This document shows, piece after piece, positions 56,201-63,405 of a stretch of DNA of 64,000 nt. Source of the DNA: Leptospira biflexa serovar Patoc strain 'Patoc 1 (Paris)' (lineage in GTDB: Bacteria > Spirochaetota > Leptospiria > Leptospirales > Leptospiraceae); the NCBI RefSeq assembly GCF_000017685.1, contig NC_010602.1, positions 2,684,501 through 2,748,500 of the forward strand, written 5' to 3'. A program made the position numbers and the translations under genes. Under the pieces are notes generated by a model that was given only the letters and a program-made list of their open reading frames with translations, was not told the DNA's origin and made no database searches. Position 1 is the first letter of the stretch. Every line of letters starts with the position of its first letter.

Positions 56201-58968
56201 AAACCATTCACCAAACTATAATTCACCATCTTTAAAACAATGACAGGAAACAAATTTGGTTCAGCTAAAAATGAAGGAGCAATACATGCATTGAGTAGAC
56301 GCATAATAGCCAAATACTTCGGTTCTGTTGTGACTGGTAAAAATTCCAATTCTTCAATTGGTTTTCTACCTAACCTTAGTTTGAACTTAATAATCTCTTT
56401 TAATGGCGATAAAGTTGATGCATTTTTTGGCAATCGAACACCAAGTAACTTAAGTGCTTGTTTGAGAGTGACCAAAACTTCTTTCATTTTGTTTTGTGTC
56501 ACGAGCATTGAAGATTGGAGCTCATAAACCAAAATTTTTTCTAAATCTGTTTTGGCATTTTTCAGAATGTAGTTAAAACTTTTTTCAGCCTTTTCGAAAT
56601 TTTTGGATAAATATGCCGACCTTGCGTAAGCAAGATGTAATTTGAGAGTGTTATCATACTGACTAATCCACTCGTCGTCATTCATCAAGCCAACCATTCG
56701 TTCAAAAAAAATAAACGCAGCATCATATGCTGAAGAATTTAAAGCTTTAAAACCTGCTCTTTCATTTAATGTTCTTAATTGCACTAACTCTTGTTCTTTG
56801 GTAATTTGCGATGCCCCCAAATTGAGTTGGTTTACAATTGTGAACAAATGATCATCTAATTTGTATTTATAAAGAATCGATAAATATGTTTTACCAATTT
56901 TATAATGTAATTTCGATTTTTCTTCAGGGGAAATAATTTTATAGATAGCTTCTCGAATTTTATCATGAGTAAAATTTGCATCTTCCAATCCAAGAATCAA
57001 AAACTCTTCATTGGCTAAAGCAACCAAATCCATTGAAGCTAAATGGAATGGTCTTTCTGCAATAGTTGCATAAATATCATGACGGAACCAGTTCCCGATA
57101 CATGCCGTTAATTTTAATGTTTCGACTAAATTCGGTGGTTGGAGATTGATTTTATCAATGATCAAATCGATGACATTTTCAGAAATGTTAACAGCGTCGA
57201 TCTTCTCTTTATCCCAAACCCATCTATTTTCCAAAAATTGGATATAAGACCTTTCATAGAGATTTTTGAACATCTCATTTACATGGAACGGATTCCCTTT
57301 TGTCTTTTTCCAAATAATTTCTGAGATGCCTTTAATTTCTGGCTCTGGTAAGGACAATGTTTCAGATACGAGCAAAGAAATATCACTTTCTATCAAAGGT
57401 TCTAAACGAATTTCGGTAATGGATGTTTTTGATTCCCTAAGTTCTTCCAACATTCGAAAAATCGGGTCAGTAGGACTTACTTCATTATCTCGGTATGATA
57501 GGATTGCAAAAAAATAAGATATCTCAGGGTCTGTTACAACTTCTTTTAACAACAGGATACTTGAAGAATCAGCCCATTGTAAATCATCCAAAAACATAAC
57601 AACAGGATGTTCCTTTGTACAAACTGTTCGTAAAAATTTCCGAAATACAAGATGAAATCGATTTTCCATCTCAACCGTATCTAGTTCAGGCGGTATTGAA
57701 ACCTCTCCTAAAAGTTGAGCCAATTCTGGAACAACATCAATGATGAGTTTGGCATTGGTTCCCAAAGTTTTCGTAAGAGTTGTTTTCCATTCTTTTACAG
57801 CAGTCTCACTCTCGGATAACAACTGCTTAACTAAACTTTGTAATGCTAAATTGATCGCACGGTAAGGAATTGACTTTTTATATAAATCAAATTTTCCAGA
57901 AGTAAAGTATGCTCTTTCGATTGTAACAGGTTTTTGAATTTCATTAATCAGTGCAGACTTCCCAATCCCTGATCGCCCTGAAATCAAAAAGATTTCAATT
58001 TTACCTTCCGTTGCATTTAAAAACTTCTCTTCGAAGGTTTGTAGTTGGGTTTCCCTTCCATATAATTTTTTTGGAATTTGAAACCGGGAAGATTTATCAT
58101 TTTTTGCTAATTCAATTTTGAAAGAATCGAGTGCTTCCTTTCCATTTTCTAATAAAACTGACTGGATTGTGATCAAATCAGAAAGTAAACCTGTCGCTGT
58201 TTGGTATCGATCCTCTGGATTTTTTTCCAAAAGTTTCATGATGAGATCGGAAAGTATTATAGGAGTATGACTCCTTTCTTTTGGAGATAATGGGATACGT
58301 GCTAAATGGGCATGCACCATCTCCAAACTATCAGTATATAAAAAAGGAAGTTCTCCAGTAATTAACTGGTATAAGGTAATTCCCAAGGAATAAAAATCTG
58401 TACGATAATCAACCGTACGATTCATACGACCAGTTTGTTCAGGAGAAATATGTGCCAATGTTCCCGTCAAATTTTGGTTCATTGGTAGATAAAAACTTCT
58501 GTGAGTGAGTAAGGTAGCAGAACCAAAATCAATGATCTTTAACTTGCCAGTTTCAGGATGATAAATGATATTTTGTGCTTTTATATCGTTATGGACAACT
58601 TTTGCTTTATGAATGTCACTAAGAGCCTTACATATCTCAATTGATATATTAAGAAAAGTTTGTAGATTACTATATTTTCCACTTAACTGAAGTTGCGCGA
58701 GGTCGGAATACTCAATATGAGGAAATACAATCGCGACAGAATTTTGGTAAGATTCAAATCCTAGTGGTTTTAATGTATAAGGAGAATCAATGGATTTCAG
58801 AATTTCATATTCATTCTTAAATCTAGTGATTTCATGGTTGTCGGGATAATCTCTGTTTAGAAGTTTGATGACTACTTGAGATTTTTTTTCATCTTCTCCA
58901 ATATAAACAGAACTTCTTTTCCCCAAGTGGAGTTCTTTTATTACTTTGTATTTTCCTATTGTAAACAA
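53248..58968 (-). CDS. Giant Ser/Thr kinase - AAA ATPase - GAF - SpoIIE phosphatase protein
   Basis: A 1906-aa chain. An N-terminal protein kinase (residues 1-265) has Lys35, the catalytic-loop HNDIKAQN (126-133) and DFG 147-149. HND replaces HRD, as in related cyanobacterial kinases. A STAND/AAA ATPase follows (Walker A GRSGIGKS 331-338; Walker B with FLDD near 460). A long helical, TPR-like middle spans about 640-1300, a GAF domain 1310-1490, a coiled coil 1490-1530, a SpoIIE PP2C domain about 1550-1770 (SEIGGDLCVSS, GDAMGKSMQGASGALV, IGSDGRDD) and TPRs from 1785. TTG start backed by AAGGAT. Kinase and phosphatase in one chain can set the phosphorylation state of a shared target. Confidence 0.93.
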   Translation of the reverse strand: MFTIGKYKVIKELHLGKRSSVYIGEDEKKSQVVIKLLNRDYPDNHEITRFKNEYEILKSIDSPYTLKPLGFESYQNSVAIVFPHIEYSDLAQLQLSGKYSNLQTFLNISIEICKALSDIHKAKVVHNDIKAQNIIYHPETGKLKIIDFGSATLLTHRSFYLPMNQNLTGTLAHISPEQTGRMNRTVDYRTDFYSLGITLYQLITGELPFLYTDSLEMVHAHLARIPLSPKERSHTPIILSDLIMKLLEKNPEDRYQTATGLLSDLITIQSVLLENGKEALDSFKIELAKNDKSSRFQIPKKLYGRETQLQTFEEKFLNATEGKIEIFLISGRSGIGKSALINEIQKPVTIERAYFTSGKFDLYKKSIPYRAINLALQSLVKQLLSESETAVKEWKTTLTKTLGTNAKLIIDVVPELAQLLGEVSIPPELDTVEMENRFHLVFRKFLRTVCTKEHPVVMFLDDLQWADSSSILLLKEVVTDPEISYFFAILSYRDNEVSPTDPIFRMLEELRESKTSITEIRLEPLIESDISLLVSETLSLPEPEIKGISEIIWKKTKGNPFHVNEMFKNLYERSYIQFLENRWVWDKEKIDAVNISENVIDLIIDKINLQPPNLVETLKLTACIGNWFRHDIYATIAERPFHLASMDLVALANEEFLILGLEDANFTHDKIREAIYKIISPEEKSKLHYKIGKTYLSILYKYKLDDHLFTIVNQLNLGASQITKEQELVQLRTLNERAGFKALNSSAYDAAFIFFERMVGLMNDDEWISQYDNTLKLHLAYARSAYLSKNFEKAEKSFNYILKNAKTDLEKILVYELQSSMLVTQNKMKEVLVTLKQALKLLGVRLPKNASTLSPLKEIIKFKLRLGRKPIEELEFLPVTTEPKYLAIMRLLNACIAPSFLAEPNLFPVIVLKMVNYSLVNGLCELSAFGFCAMGMIQGSGLGDYETGLKFGKLGVKLLDLFESKTFKCRTIFMYTCMISPWKNHAREGKNLFWESFLIGMETGDLQYASYSLNNIHFQGLMYRENLDDLYKSQLRYDASLLSLRQHHAYQVHRLNMQIVENMRGESSDPLSLEGRYFLESEIVKEWESAENSNALFDYYLCKLRLEYFLGDIQKAYQASLKLDGLEGAVFGMMFVPEHVFFGALVVYELLSNQTESIGIPKQSLVKRLKNFSKRLKVWAGNSPDNFGHKYEIVSAIELYISNKKSDAVIACKAAITSARESGYILEEAIANEILVRMWKETGFDQYSNLHLVEAHYRYGKYGFISKVKQLETQHISLKKYIGRNFRTDSTDNVSLFSTTKDIFGDVGSNLDINTVIKASQTISGEIQLNRLLEKMMKIILENAGAERGYFILNLESKWQVIAESNLETESVSVYSDSPFELDFSQEITSINQNKIPAQIIGYVIRTGVVVICGDAAREGEFKNDPYVKAFLPKSLLCYPILSHGTVVGIVYLENNLTTDAFTPGRVEILKILSSQIAVSIENSLLYSNLEQKVDERTKELNSALTEVKGLKEQQDGDYFLASLLIEPLTQNHAKSSNMNIQFLTEQKKKFSYKQWNSEIGGDLCVSSSIQLQNKKYIVVLNGDAMGKSMQGASGALVIGSVFEAIIKRNGQSEETRDITPERWVSNAYFELHNTLVTFDGSMLIPMFLCLIDDETGFFYFLNAEHPRPVLYRNGKTFFLPHNYVCAKLGLLASKKSLQINTFQMEKGDILLIGSDGRDDILIGSEVEMEVNEDDELFLKTALAGMGELNLIRDAIKRHGELIDDLSLIRVEYTGLGSEINIPKSHPKHIVYLRALTLYKQKLWSDVEKMISANFPDINDAPLSFQKIYLYTEHRMSVFPLQFAVSYVQKNPSDSLTLFYIAEALFSNGDYGAAFDYSERVKLRRPYHKENNRLFARLTALRRNSI

Positions 58969-58977
58969 AAGAAATCC

Positions 58978-59742
58978 TTATCTTGCCGTTTTTCCACCGT
59001 CAACAGGAATCACAGCACCTGTAATAAATGCAGCCCCGTCGCCAGACAACCAAACACAAGTTTTTGCAACTTCTTCTGGAGTTGCCATCCGACCTAACGC
59101 ATAAGATTTCATTCTTTCTTTTTTAACTTCTTCTGGATTTGGGACATTCGCATAAAATACATCGTCCATTTCTGTTTGGATCCCACCTGGGCAAAGAGCA
59201 ATCACTCTGATTCCATTTGCACCATACTCCAAAGCGGCTGATTTGGTCAGTCCAATGATTCCATGTTTTGACATAGAATATGGACCTGCCTTTTCTTTTC
59301 CTCTTAGCCCCAATGCTGATGATACATTGATGATCACTCCGCCATGCCCCTGTTTTAAAAATTGTTTTAACTCAAATTGCATGGATAAAAAAGTGCCTTT
59401 TAAATTTACATCCATTACGGAATCAAAAATATCTAATGGATATTCCGCTGTAGTTTTTAATACTCCAGAAATCCCCGCATTGTTGACTGCAACGTCGATG
59501 TGACCATATTGTTCGATGATGATTTCTACAAAATTACGAACTGCTTCCGATTGTGTGACATCACATTTGAAAAAAAGTCCATTCCCACCTTGTTTTTGAA
59601 GAAGAGAAAGTGTTTCCTCTCCTTCTTGTTTTCTGCGACCACAGAATCCAACCACATAACCAGCATTCGCATATTCTAATACGATTGATCTACCTAAACC
59701 AGATGTTCCACCCGTAACTAAAGCTACTTTTTTATCTTTCAT
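58978..59742 (-). CDS. Short-chain dehydrogenase/reductase, FabG-like
   Basis: A 254-aa classical SDR. It has TGGTSGLGRSI near residue 12, NNAGISG, the catalytic YSMSKHG near residue 157 and a PGGIQTEMDD segment. The C-terminus has VIPVDGG, as in 3-oxoacyl-ACP reductases and other FabG-type enzymes. It is coupled by ATGA to the upstream AfsA-PilZ gene and lies nine bases before the giant kinase gene. Substrate unknown. A ketoacyl reduction is attractive given its neighbour. Confidence 0.92.
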   Translation of the reverse strand: MKDKKVALVTGGTSGLGRSIVLEYANAGYVVGFCGRRKQEGEETLSLLQKQGGNGLFFKCDVTQSEAVRNFVEIIIEQYGHIDVAVNNAGISGVLKTTAEYPLDIFDSVMDVNLKGTFLSMQFELKQFLKQGHGGVIINVSSALGLRGKEKAGPYSMSKHGIIGLTKSAALEYGANGIRVIALCPGGIQTEMDDVFYANVPNPEEVKKERMKSYALGRMATPEEVAKTCVWLSGDGAAFITGAVIPVDGGKTAR

Positions 59743-60998
59743 TGGATTTCCCTATCTTCGATCAATCTTCCGTACCGATTGATCGCTTCCTTTACATTTG
59801 CCAGGTCTAGTTCCGATATTTCTTCAAACCGAAATCCAGCAAAAAAGGTATCTTCATTATTATCGTCTTCTTTTACCCATAATAAAATACAAGTTCCGTG
59901 TACGAAACCAACAATATCAAAATGCATAAAAAATTCGAGTTGTTGTTCGGTCGAAAGATCACCTGGATGGATCCCTGAGCAGCGCACCATAAATCCTGAA
60001 TTTGAGATATTTTCAATCGTGGACACAATATTACGCCCATTTTCACGGATCGAAATGTTATTTTTGAATCTGTCCAAAATTCGAAATCTTGGATCGATTT
60101 CATATACTTCTTCTTGTGTGCTTTTTAAACGTTTGTAAACTTTTAAAGGCAGAATGCTTGCCGCCATTTCGATCTTGGTGATTTCTTGATTTTCTTGGTA
60201 GGCCGTAATCGCCAATTTTGAGTAGTTCCAGTATCCCGATTTGCTAAATTTTACTTCTTTCGCTTTTGCCCTGAGTTTAATGGGCATATTCATTTTTGCA
60301 TATTGGAAAAATTCTGAATTCAAATATAACAATAAAAAGGTGACATCTTCAAAAGGAACTTTCCCAAACATATGATTGCATGCAATTCCAAATTGCCTTG
60401 ATGCTTCGACAATTTGCATTCCTGAAATATGTTTGAGGTTGGGTGGGGAATAAAATTTGTGTGTGGGAGGAATGTATAAATTTGCAAAAAAAGTATCACG
60501 TTTGGGAATCTCTGGGAATCTTTCAAAGATAGCAGAGATCATTGATTTTTCCACATTCCCTACATAATAATCCCTACGTTTTACAAGTTGTAAAATTTTG
60601 ATTTCATCGGCCTCTGTCACTTGGTCATTCAAAACATACTGTTCAATTTCTTTGTCAAAATGATAGAATTGGCTTAGAAATTCTTTTCCAGTTTCATCAA
60701 TATTTGCTTCGGTTAAAATTCGATCGGCGGATAACTTTCGTATCCGAGAAGGAATTGTTTTGAGTTGGTAATAACTACCTGTTGAATCCTTCCTTTTGGT
60801 ATAATAGTACAAAAGAAATTCTTTATCTGATTCGTTCAGTTTTGGCAAAACATCATTTTCCATGATGTCCGCAAAAATCATACGAGGTAAGGTCCTTCTT
60901 ATGTTCGAAACAAAACTATCTTCTTGGTAGTAAGTGCGTGTGAATCGTTTATCAAGGGGTAAAACAGCGGGGAGTTCTTCTTTTTCGGAAACCTTCAT
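59739..60998 (-). CDS. AfsA-like hotdog domain fused to a PilZ domain
   Basis: I use the ATG at 60998 (419 aa); a TTG at 61007 is the alternative. Residues about 1-165 are helical and charged. Residues about 168-288 match the AfsA (gamma-butyrolactone biosynthesis) hotdog pattern: P-T-H-x-F, then LKHISGMQIVEASRQ with His190, Gly193-Met194, Glu198 and Arg201-Gln202. Only one AfsA unit is present; AfsA itself has two. Residues about 300-415 are a PilZ domain with RENGR (318-322) and NISNSG (330-335), so c-di-GMP binding is expected. No signal peptide. The stop overlaps an SDR gene as ATGA. This is a domain call from pattern memory. Confidence 0.75.
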   Translation of the reverse strand: MKVSEKEELPAVLPLDKRFTRTYYQEDSFVSNIRRTLPRMIFADIMENDVLPKLNESDKEFLLYYYTKRKDSTGSYYQLKTIPSRIRKLSADRILTEANIDETGKEFLSQFYHFDKEIEQYVLNDQVTEADEIKILQLVKRRDYYVGNVEKSMISAIFERFPEIPKRDTFFANLYIPPTHKFYSPPNLKHISGMQIVEASRQFGIACNHMFGKVPFEDVTFLLLYLNSEFFQYAKMNMPIKLRAKAKEVKFSKSGYWNYSKLAITAYQENQEITKIEMAASILPLKVYKRLKSTQEEVYEIDPRFRILDRFKNNISIRENGRNIVSTIENISNSGFMVRCSGIHPGDLSTEQQLEFFMHFDIVGFVHGTCILLWVKEDDNNEDTFFAGFRFEEISELDLANVKEAINRYGRLIEDREIQ

Positions 60999-61078
60999 TT
61001 GTATCAACCAGGAATCTACTCTAGGATTAGTCCGTAGATTCCAATGGGATACATTTCAGTGCAAGTAATTTAACATCG

Positions 61079-61100
61079 ATTTGACAAAATTAAGTCAAAT
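61079..61100. repeat. 7-8-7 inverted repeat between usp and the AfsA-PilZ gene
   Basis: ATTTGAC, eight AT-rich bases and GTCAAAT form a perfect inverted repeat, touching the last codon of the universal stress gene. On the minus strand it embeds TTGACT, a possible -35 box for the AfsA-PilZ run, with a weak -10 (TGTTAA) 17 bases on. It could be a terminator stem or an operator. Confidence 0.35.
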
Positions 61101-61532
61101 TCATCTAACAACCGTTACAGAACATGGTGCATAGTGTACAACTCGATCAGAAACACTGCCCATGATGAATCGACCTAAAATTCCATGGCCACGGCTACCG
61201 ATCACGATCAGATCGGCTTTTTCTTTTTCTGCTAATTTACAAATTTCCTCAGCAGGATAACCTTCCAAAACAACACGATTCCATTTTACAGTCGTCTCAT
61301 CTAAAATGGGATGGATTTTTTCAAATCTTTGTTCAGAGATCCATTTGACTCGGTCCTTTCCAGGAGGAGCAGCATCGTAATACCCTGGCAATGGACCAAA
61401 ATCTTCGATGACTTCTACGACATAACAGATTGCATTACTTGCTTTGGCAATCGCGAGTCCAAATTCCAAGGCCTTTGCGGAACTGGGAGATCCATCAATG
61501 GGAATGATGAGCTTTTGAATTAATTTTTCCAT
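61101..61532 (-). CDS. Universal stress protein A family
   Basis: A 143-aa single Usp domain: [19 protein letters not shown] at the N-terminus and the ATP-binding G-x-x-G-x(9)-G-S motif as [20 protein letters not shown], then APCSVTVV. It binds ATP, so it is of the MJ0577 type. Cytosolic, with a likely role in stress survival. A 24-bp perfect palindrome lies 42 bases before its start codon. Confidence 0.93.
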   Translation of the reverse strand: MEKLIQKLIIPIDGSPSSAKALEFGLAIAKASNAICYVVEVIEDFGPLPGYYDAAPPGKDRVKWISEQRFEKIHPILDETTVKWNRVVLEGYPAEEICKLAEKEKADLIVIGSRGHGILGRFIMGSVSDRVVHYAPCSVTVVR

Positions 61533-61573
61533 ACACGCATTCTACCATGTACCTGGATGTTGGGAAAGTGAAT

Positions 61574-61597
61574 TTCCTTTGATAATTATCAAAGGAA
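61574..61597. promoter_or_regulatory. Perfect 24-bp palindrome upstream of usp
   Basis: TTCCTTTGATAA followed directly by TTATCAAAGGAA, two 12-bp arms with no spacer, 42 bases before the usp ATG and 88 bases after the potC stop. The core TGATAATTATCA recalls Fur-family half-sites, but the spacing differs from the Fur and PerR consensus. As RNA it would be a hairpin with an AAUU loop and no U-run. An operator or promoter role seems more likely than a terminator. Confidence 0.5.
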
Positions 61598-61684
61598 TCC
61601 ATCTCTCATTTGTATCCCTTCTCTCCAAGAATCCTAAACAAATTCATTATTTTCTCAAATCCTGAAGTTTCCCCATGGAAATTC

Positions 61685-62488
61685 TTATTTTTTGCGACCG
61701 TCGTCCTCTTTGGTGAGGTAGTATGCCACAAGGATAGGAATCGTTGTGACGAGGATCACAAATACAGCAACTACGTTTGTCACGGGCCTTTGCCTTGGAC
61801 GAATGAATTCTGTTAACATCCAAATAGGGACTGTGGATTGTTGACCCGCTGTAAAAGTTGTGACAATCACTTCATCGAATGATAGTGCAAAAGACAACAT
61901 TCCTCCAGCTAACAATGCTGTTGCGATATTTGGCAAAATCACAAACCGAAACGTTTGCCAAGGATTGGCTCCTAAATCCATAGAAGCTTCCACCATTGAA
62001 TGGGAACTCCTTCGTAACCTTGCGAGCACGTTATTGTAAACAGTCACAATACAAAAGGTCGCGTGGGCAATGACGATGGTCCATGTGCTAAACGGGATTC
62101 CAAAAAGTGACATGGCAGATCGCAGTGAAATCCCTGTGACAATCCCAGGAAGGGCAATTGGTAAAATCACAAGAAATGATATGATCTCTTTACCAAAGAA
62201 CTGACTTCTATAAACAGCAAGGCATGCGAGTGTTCCCAAAAAGATCGCAATAAACGTAGAGATCAAGGCAACTTGTGAGGAAAGGATGATGGCTTCCCAG
62301 ATGTCATTTCGTTCCCATGCCACTCCAAACCACTTGGTCGTAAAACCTGGGAGTGGGAACTGGAATGTTTTTTCATCAGTGGAAAATGCATACATGATGA
62401 TGATGAGGATAGGGATGTGGATGAATAAAAAACCGAAGAGTGTCGCCGTTTTTAAACCGATTGATCCTAAGTTCCATTTAGAGCGCAT
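61685..62488 (-). CDS. potC: Spermidine/putrescine ABC transporter permease PotC
   Basis: A 267-aa inner-membrane permease with about six helices. The cytoplasmic EAA loop (MVEASMDLGANPWQTFRFVILP) is the contact point to PotA. I use the ATG at 62488, which overlaps the potB end by 11 bases. The N-terminal residues 1-20 begin a standard PotC. No periplasmic binding protein gene (potD) follows it. Downstream lies the usp gene. Confidence 0.93.
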   Translation of the reverse strand: MRSKWNLGSIGLKTATLFGFLFIHIPILIIIMYAFSTDEKTFQFPLPGFTTKWFGVAWERNDIWEAIILSSQVALISTFIAIFLGTLACLAVYRSQFFGKEIISFLVILPIALPGIVTGISLRSAMSLFGIPFSTWTIVIAHATFCIVTVYNNVLARLRRSSHSMVEASMDLGANPWQTFRFVILPNIATALLAGGMLSFALSFDEVIVTTFTAGQQSTVPIWMLTEFIRPRQRPVTNVVAVFVILVTTIPILVAYYLTKEDDGRKK

Positions 62489-63395
62489 CAAAAGCTCCTA
62501 ATCGTTTTGCAATCGATAAATAAATCATCATGATGATGATCGGGACAACGGAAAAAGCTGCAGCCAGTGGGATGTTTCCGGCTGTTCCTTGGTGGGTGTA
62601 AACTGCCATTCCAATGAAATAACTCGAATTCCCAATGATGGTCGGAATGATATAATCACCTAAACTTAAAGAAAAAGTGAAAATGGATCCTGCCACTACC
62701 CCTGGGAAGGCTAATGGTAATATCACCTTACGAAAGGTTTGTGAAGGGCCTCCCCCTAAGTCAGAAGATGCTTCTAACAACGATTTGGGGATCCTTTCGA
62801 GAGAAGCCTGGATGGGCAAAATCATATACGGAAGCCAAATGTATACAAATACAAGAAACATACCGAGATAAGAAAATGACAAAGAACTTCCTCCGATGAC
62901 AGGGAGAGCAAGAATAGCGTCTAACACATTCATAAGTCCAAGCCTTTCCAAACACCAAGTAAGGATTCCTTCTTTAGCCATAATGAGTTTCCAGGAATAA
63001 ACTTTTACCAAATAACTGGACCAGAGTGGTAACATCACACCCAAATACAAAATGGGTTTTAACTTAGGACCTGCATTCATTGCCATATAATAAGCAATTG
63101 GGAAAGCAATGATGGCACTCACAACTGTGACGGTAAAAGCCATGGTGGAAGTTCGAATGATGATGTCCCAATTGGTGCTTTGCCGAAACAGATCATAATA
63201 CGATTCCAGAGTGAACTCTCTTTTGATGACTCCAGAGAACGAATCGACTGAAAAAAAACTTTGGATGAGGAGAGTAAATAAAGATCCAAGGTAAACCACT
63301 CCAAGCCAAATGAGAAGTGGGGCTAGTAATAGAAAGAGAGCCAAACTCTTTCTGTAAAACAAAAAGGTAAAAAACTTATCAAAGGTACTCGTCAT
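62478..63395 (-). CDS. potB: Spermidine/putrescine ABC transporter permease PotB
   Basis: A 305-aa permease with six predicted helices and an EAA loop (LLEASSDLGGGPSQTFRKVI). I use the ATG at 63395, ten bases past the potA stop. The longer frame to 63458 would overlap potA. It forms the heterodimeric pore with PotC and is part of the same minus-strand operon as potA, which lies upstream. Confidence 0.93.
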   Translation of the reverse strand: MTSTFDKFFTFLFYRKSLALFLLLAPLLIWLGVVYLGSLFTLLIQSFFSVDSFSGVIKREFTLESYYDLFRQSTNWDIIIRTSTMAFTVTVVSAIIAFPIAYYMAMNAGPKLKPILYLGVMLPLWSSYLVKVYSWKLIMAKEGILTWCLERLGLMNVLDAILALPVIGGSSLSFSYLGMFLVFVYIWLPYMILPIQASLERIPKSLLEASSDLGGGPSQTFRKVILPLAFPGVVAGSIFTFSLSLGDYIIPTIIGNSSYFIGMAVYTHQGTAGNIPLAAAFSVVPIIIMMIYLSIAKRLGAFDAL

Positions 63396-63405
63396 TTTGA
63401 TTCCC

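Noticed and set aside
61574..61597. Canonical Fur or PerR box
   Set aside because: The arms match the half-sites, but the 7-1-7 spacing of those boxes is absent. I keep it as a palindrome of unknown binder.
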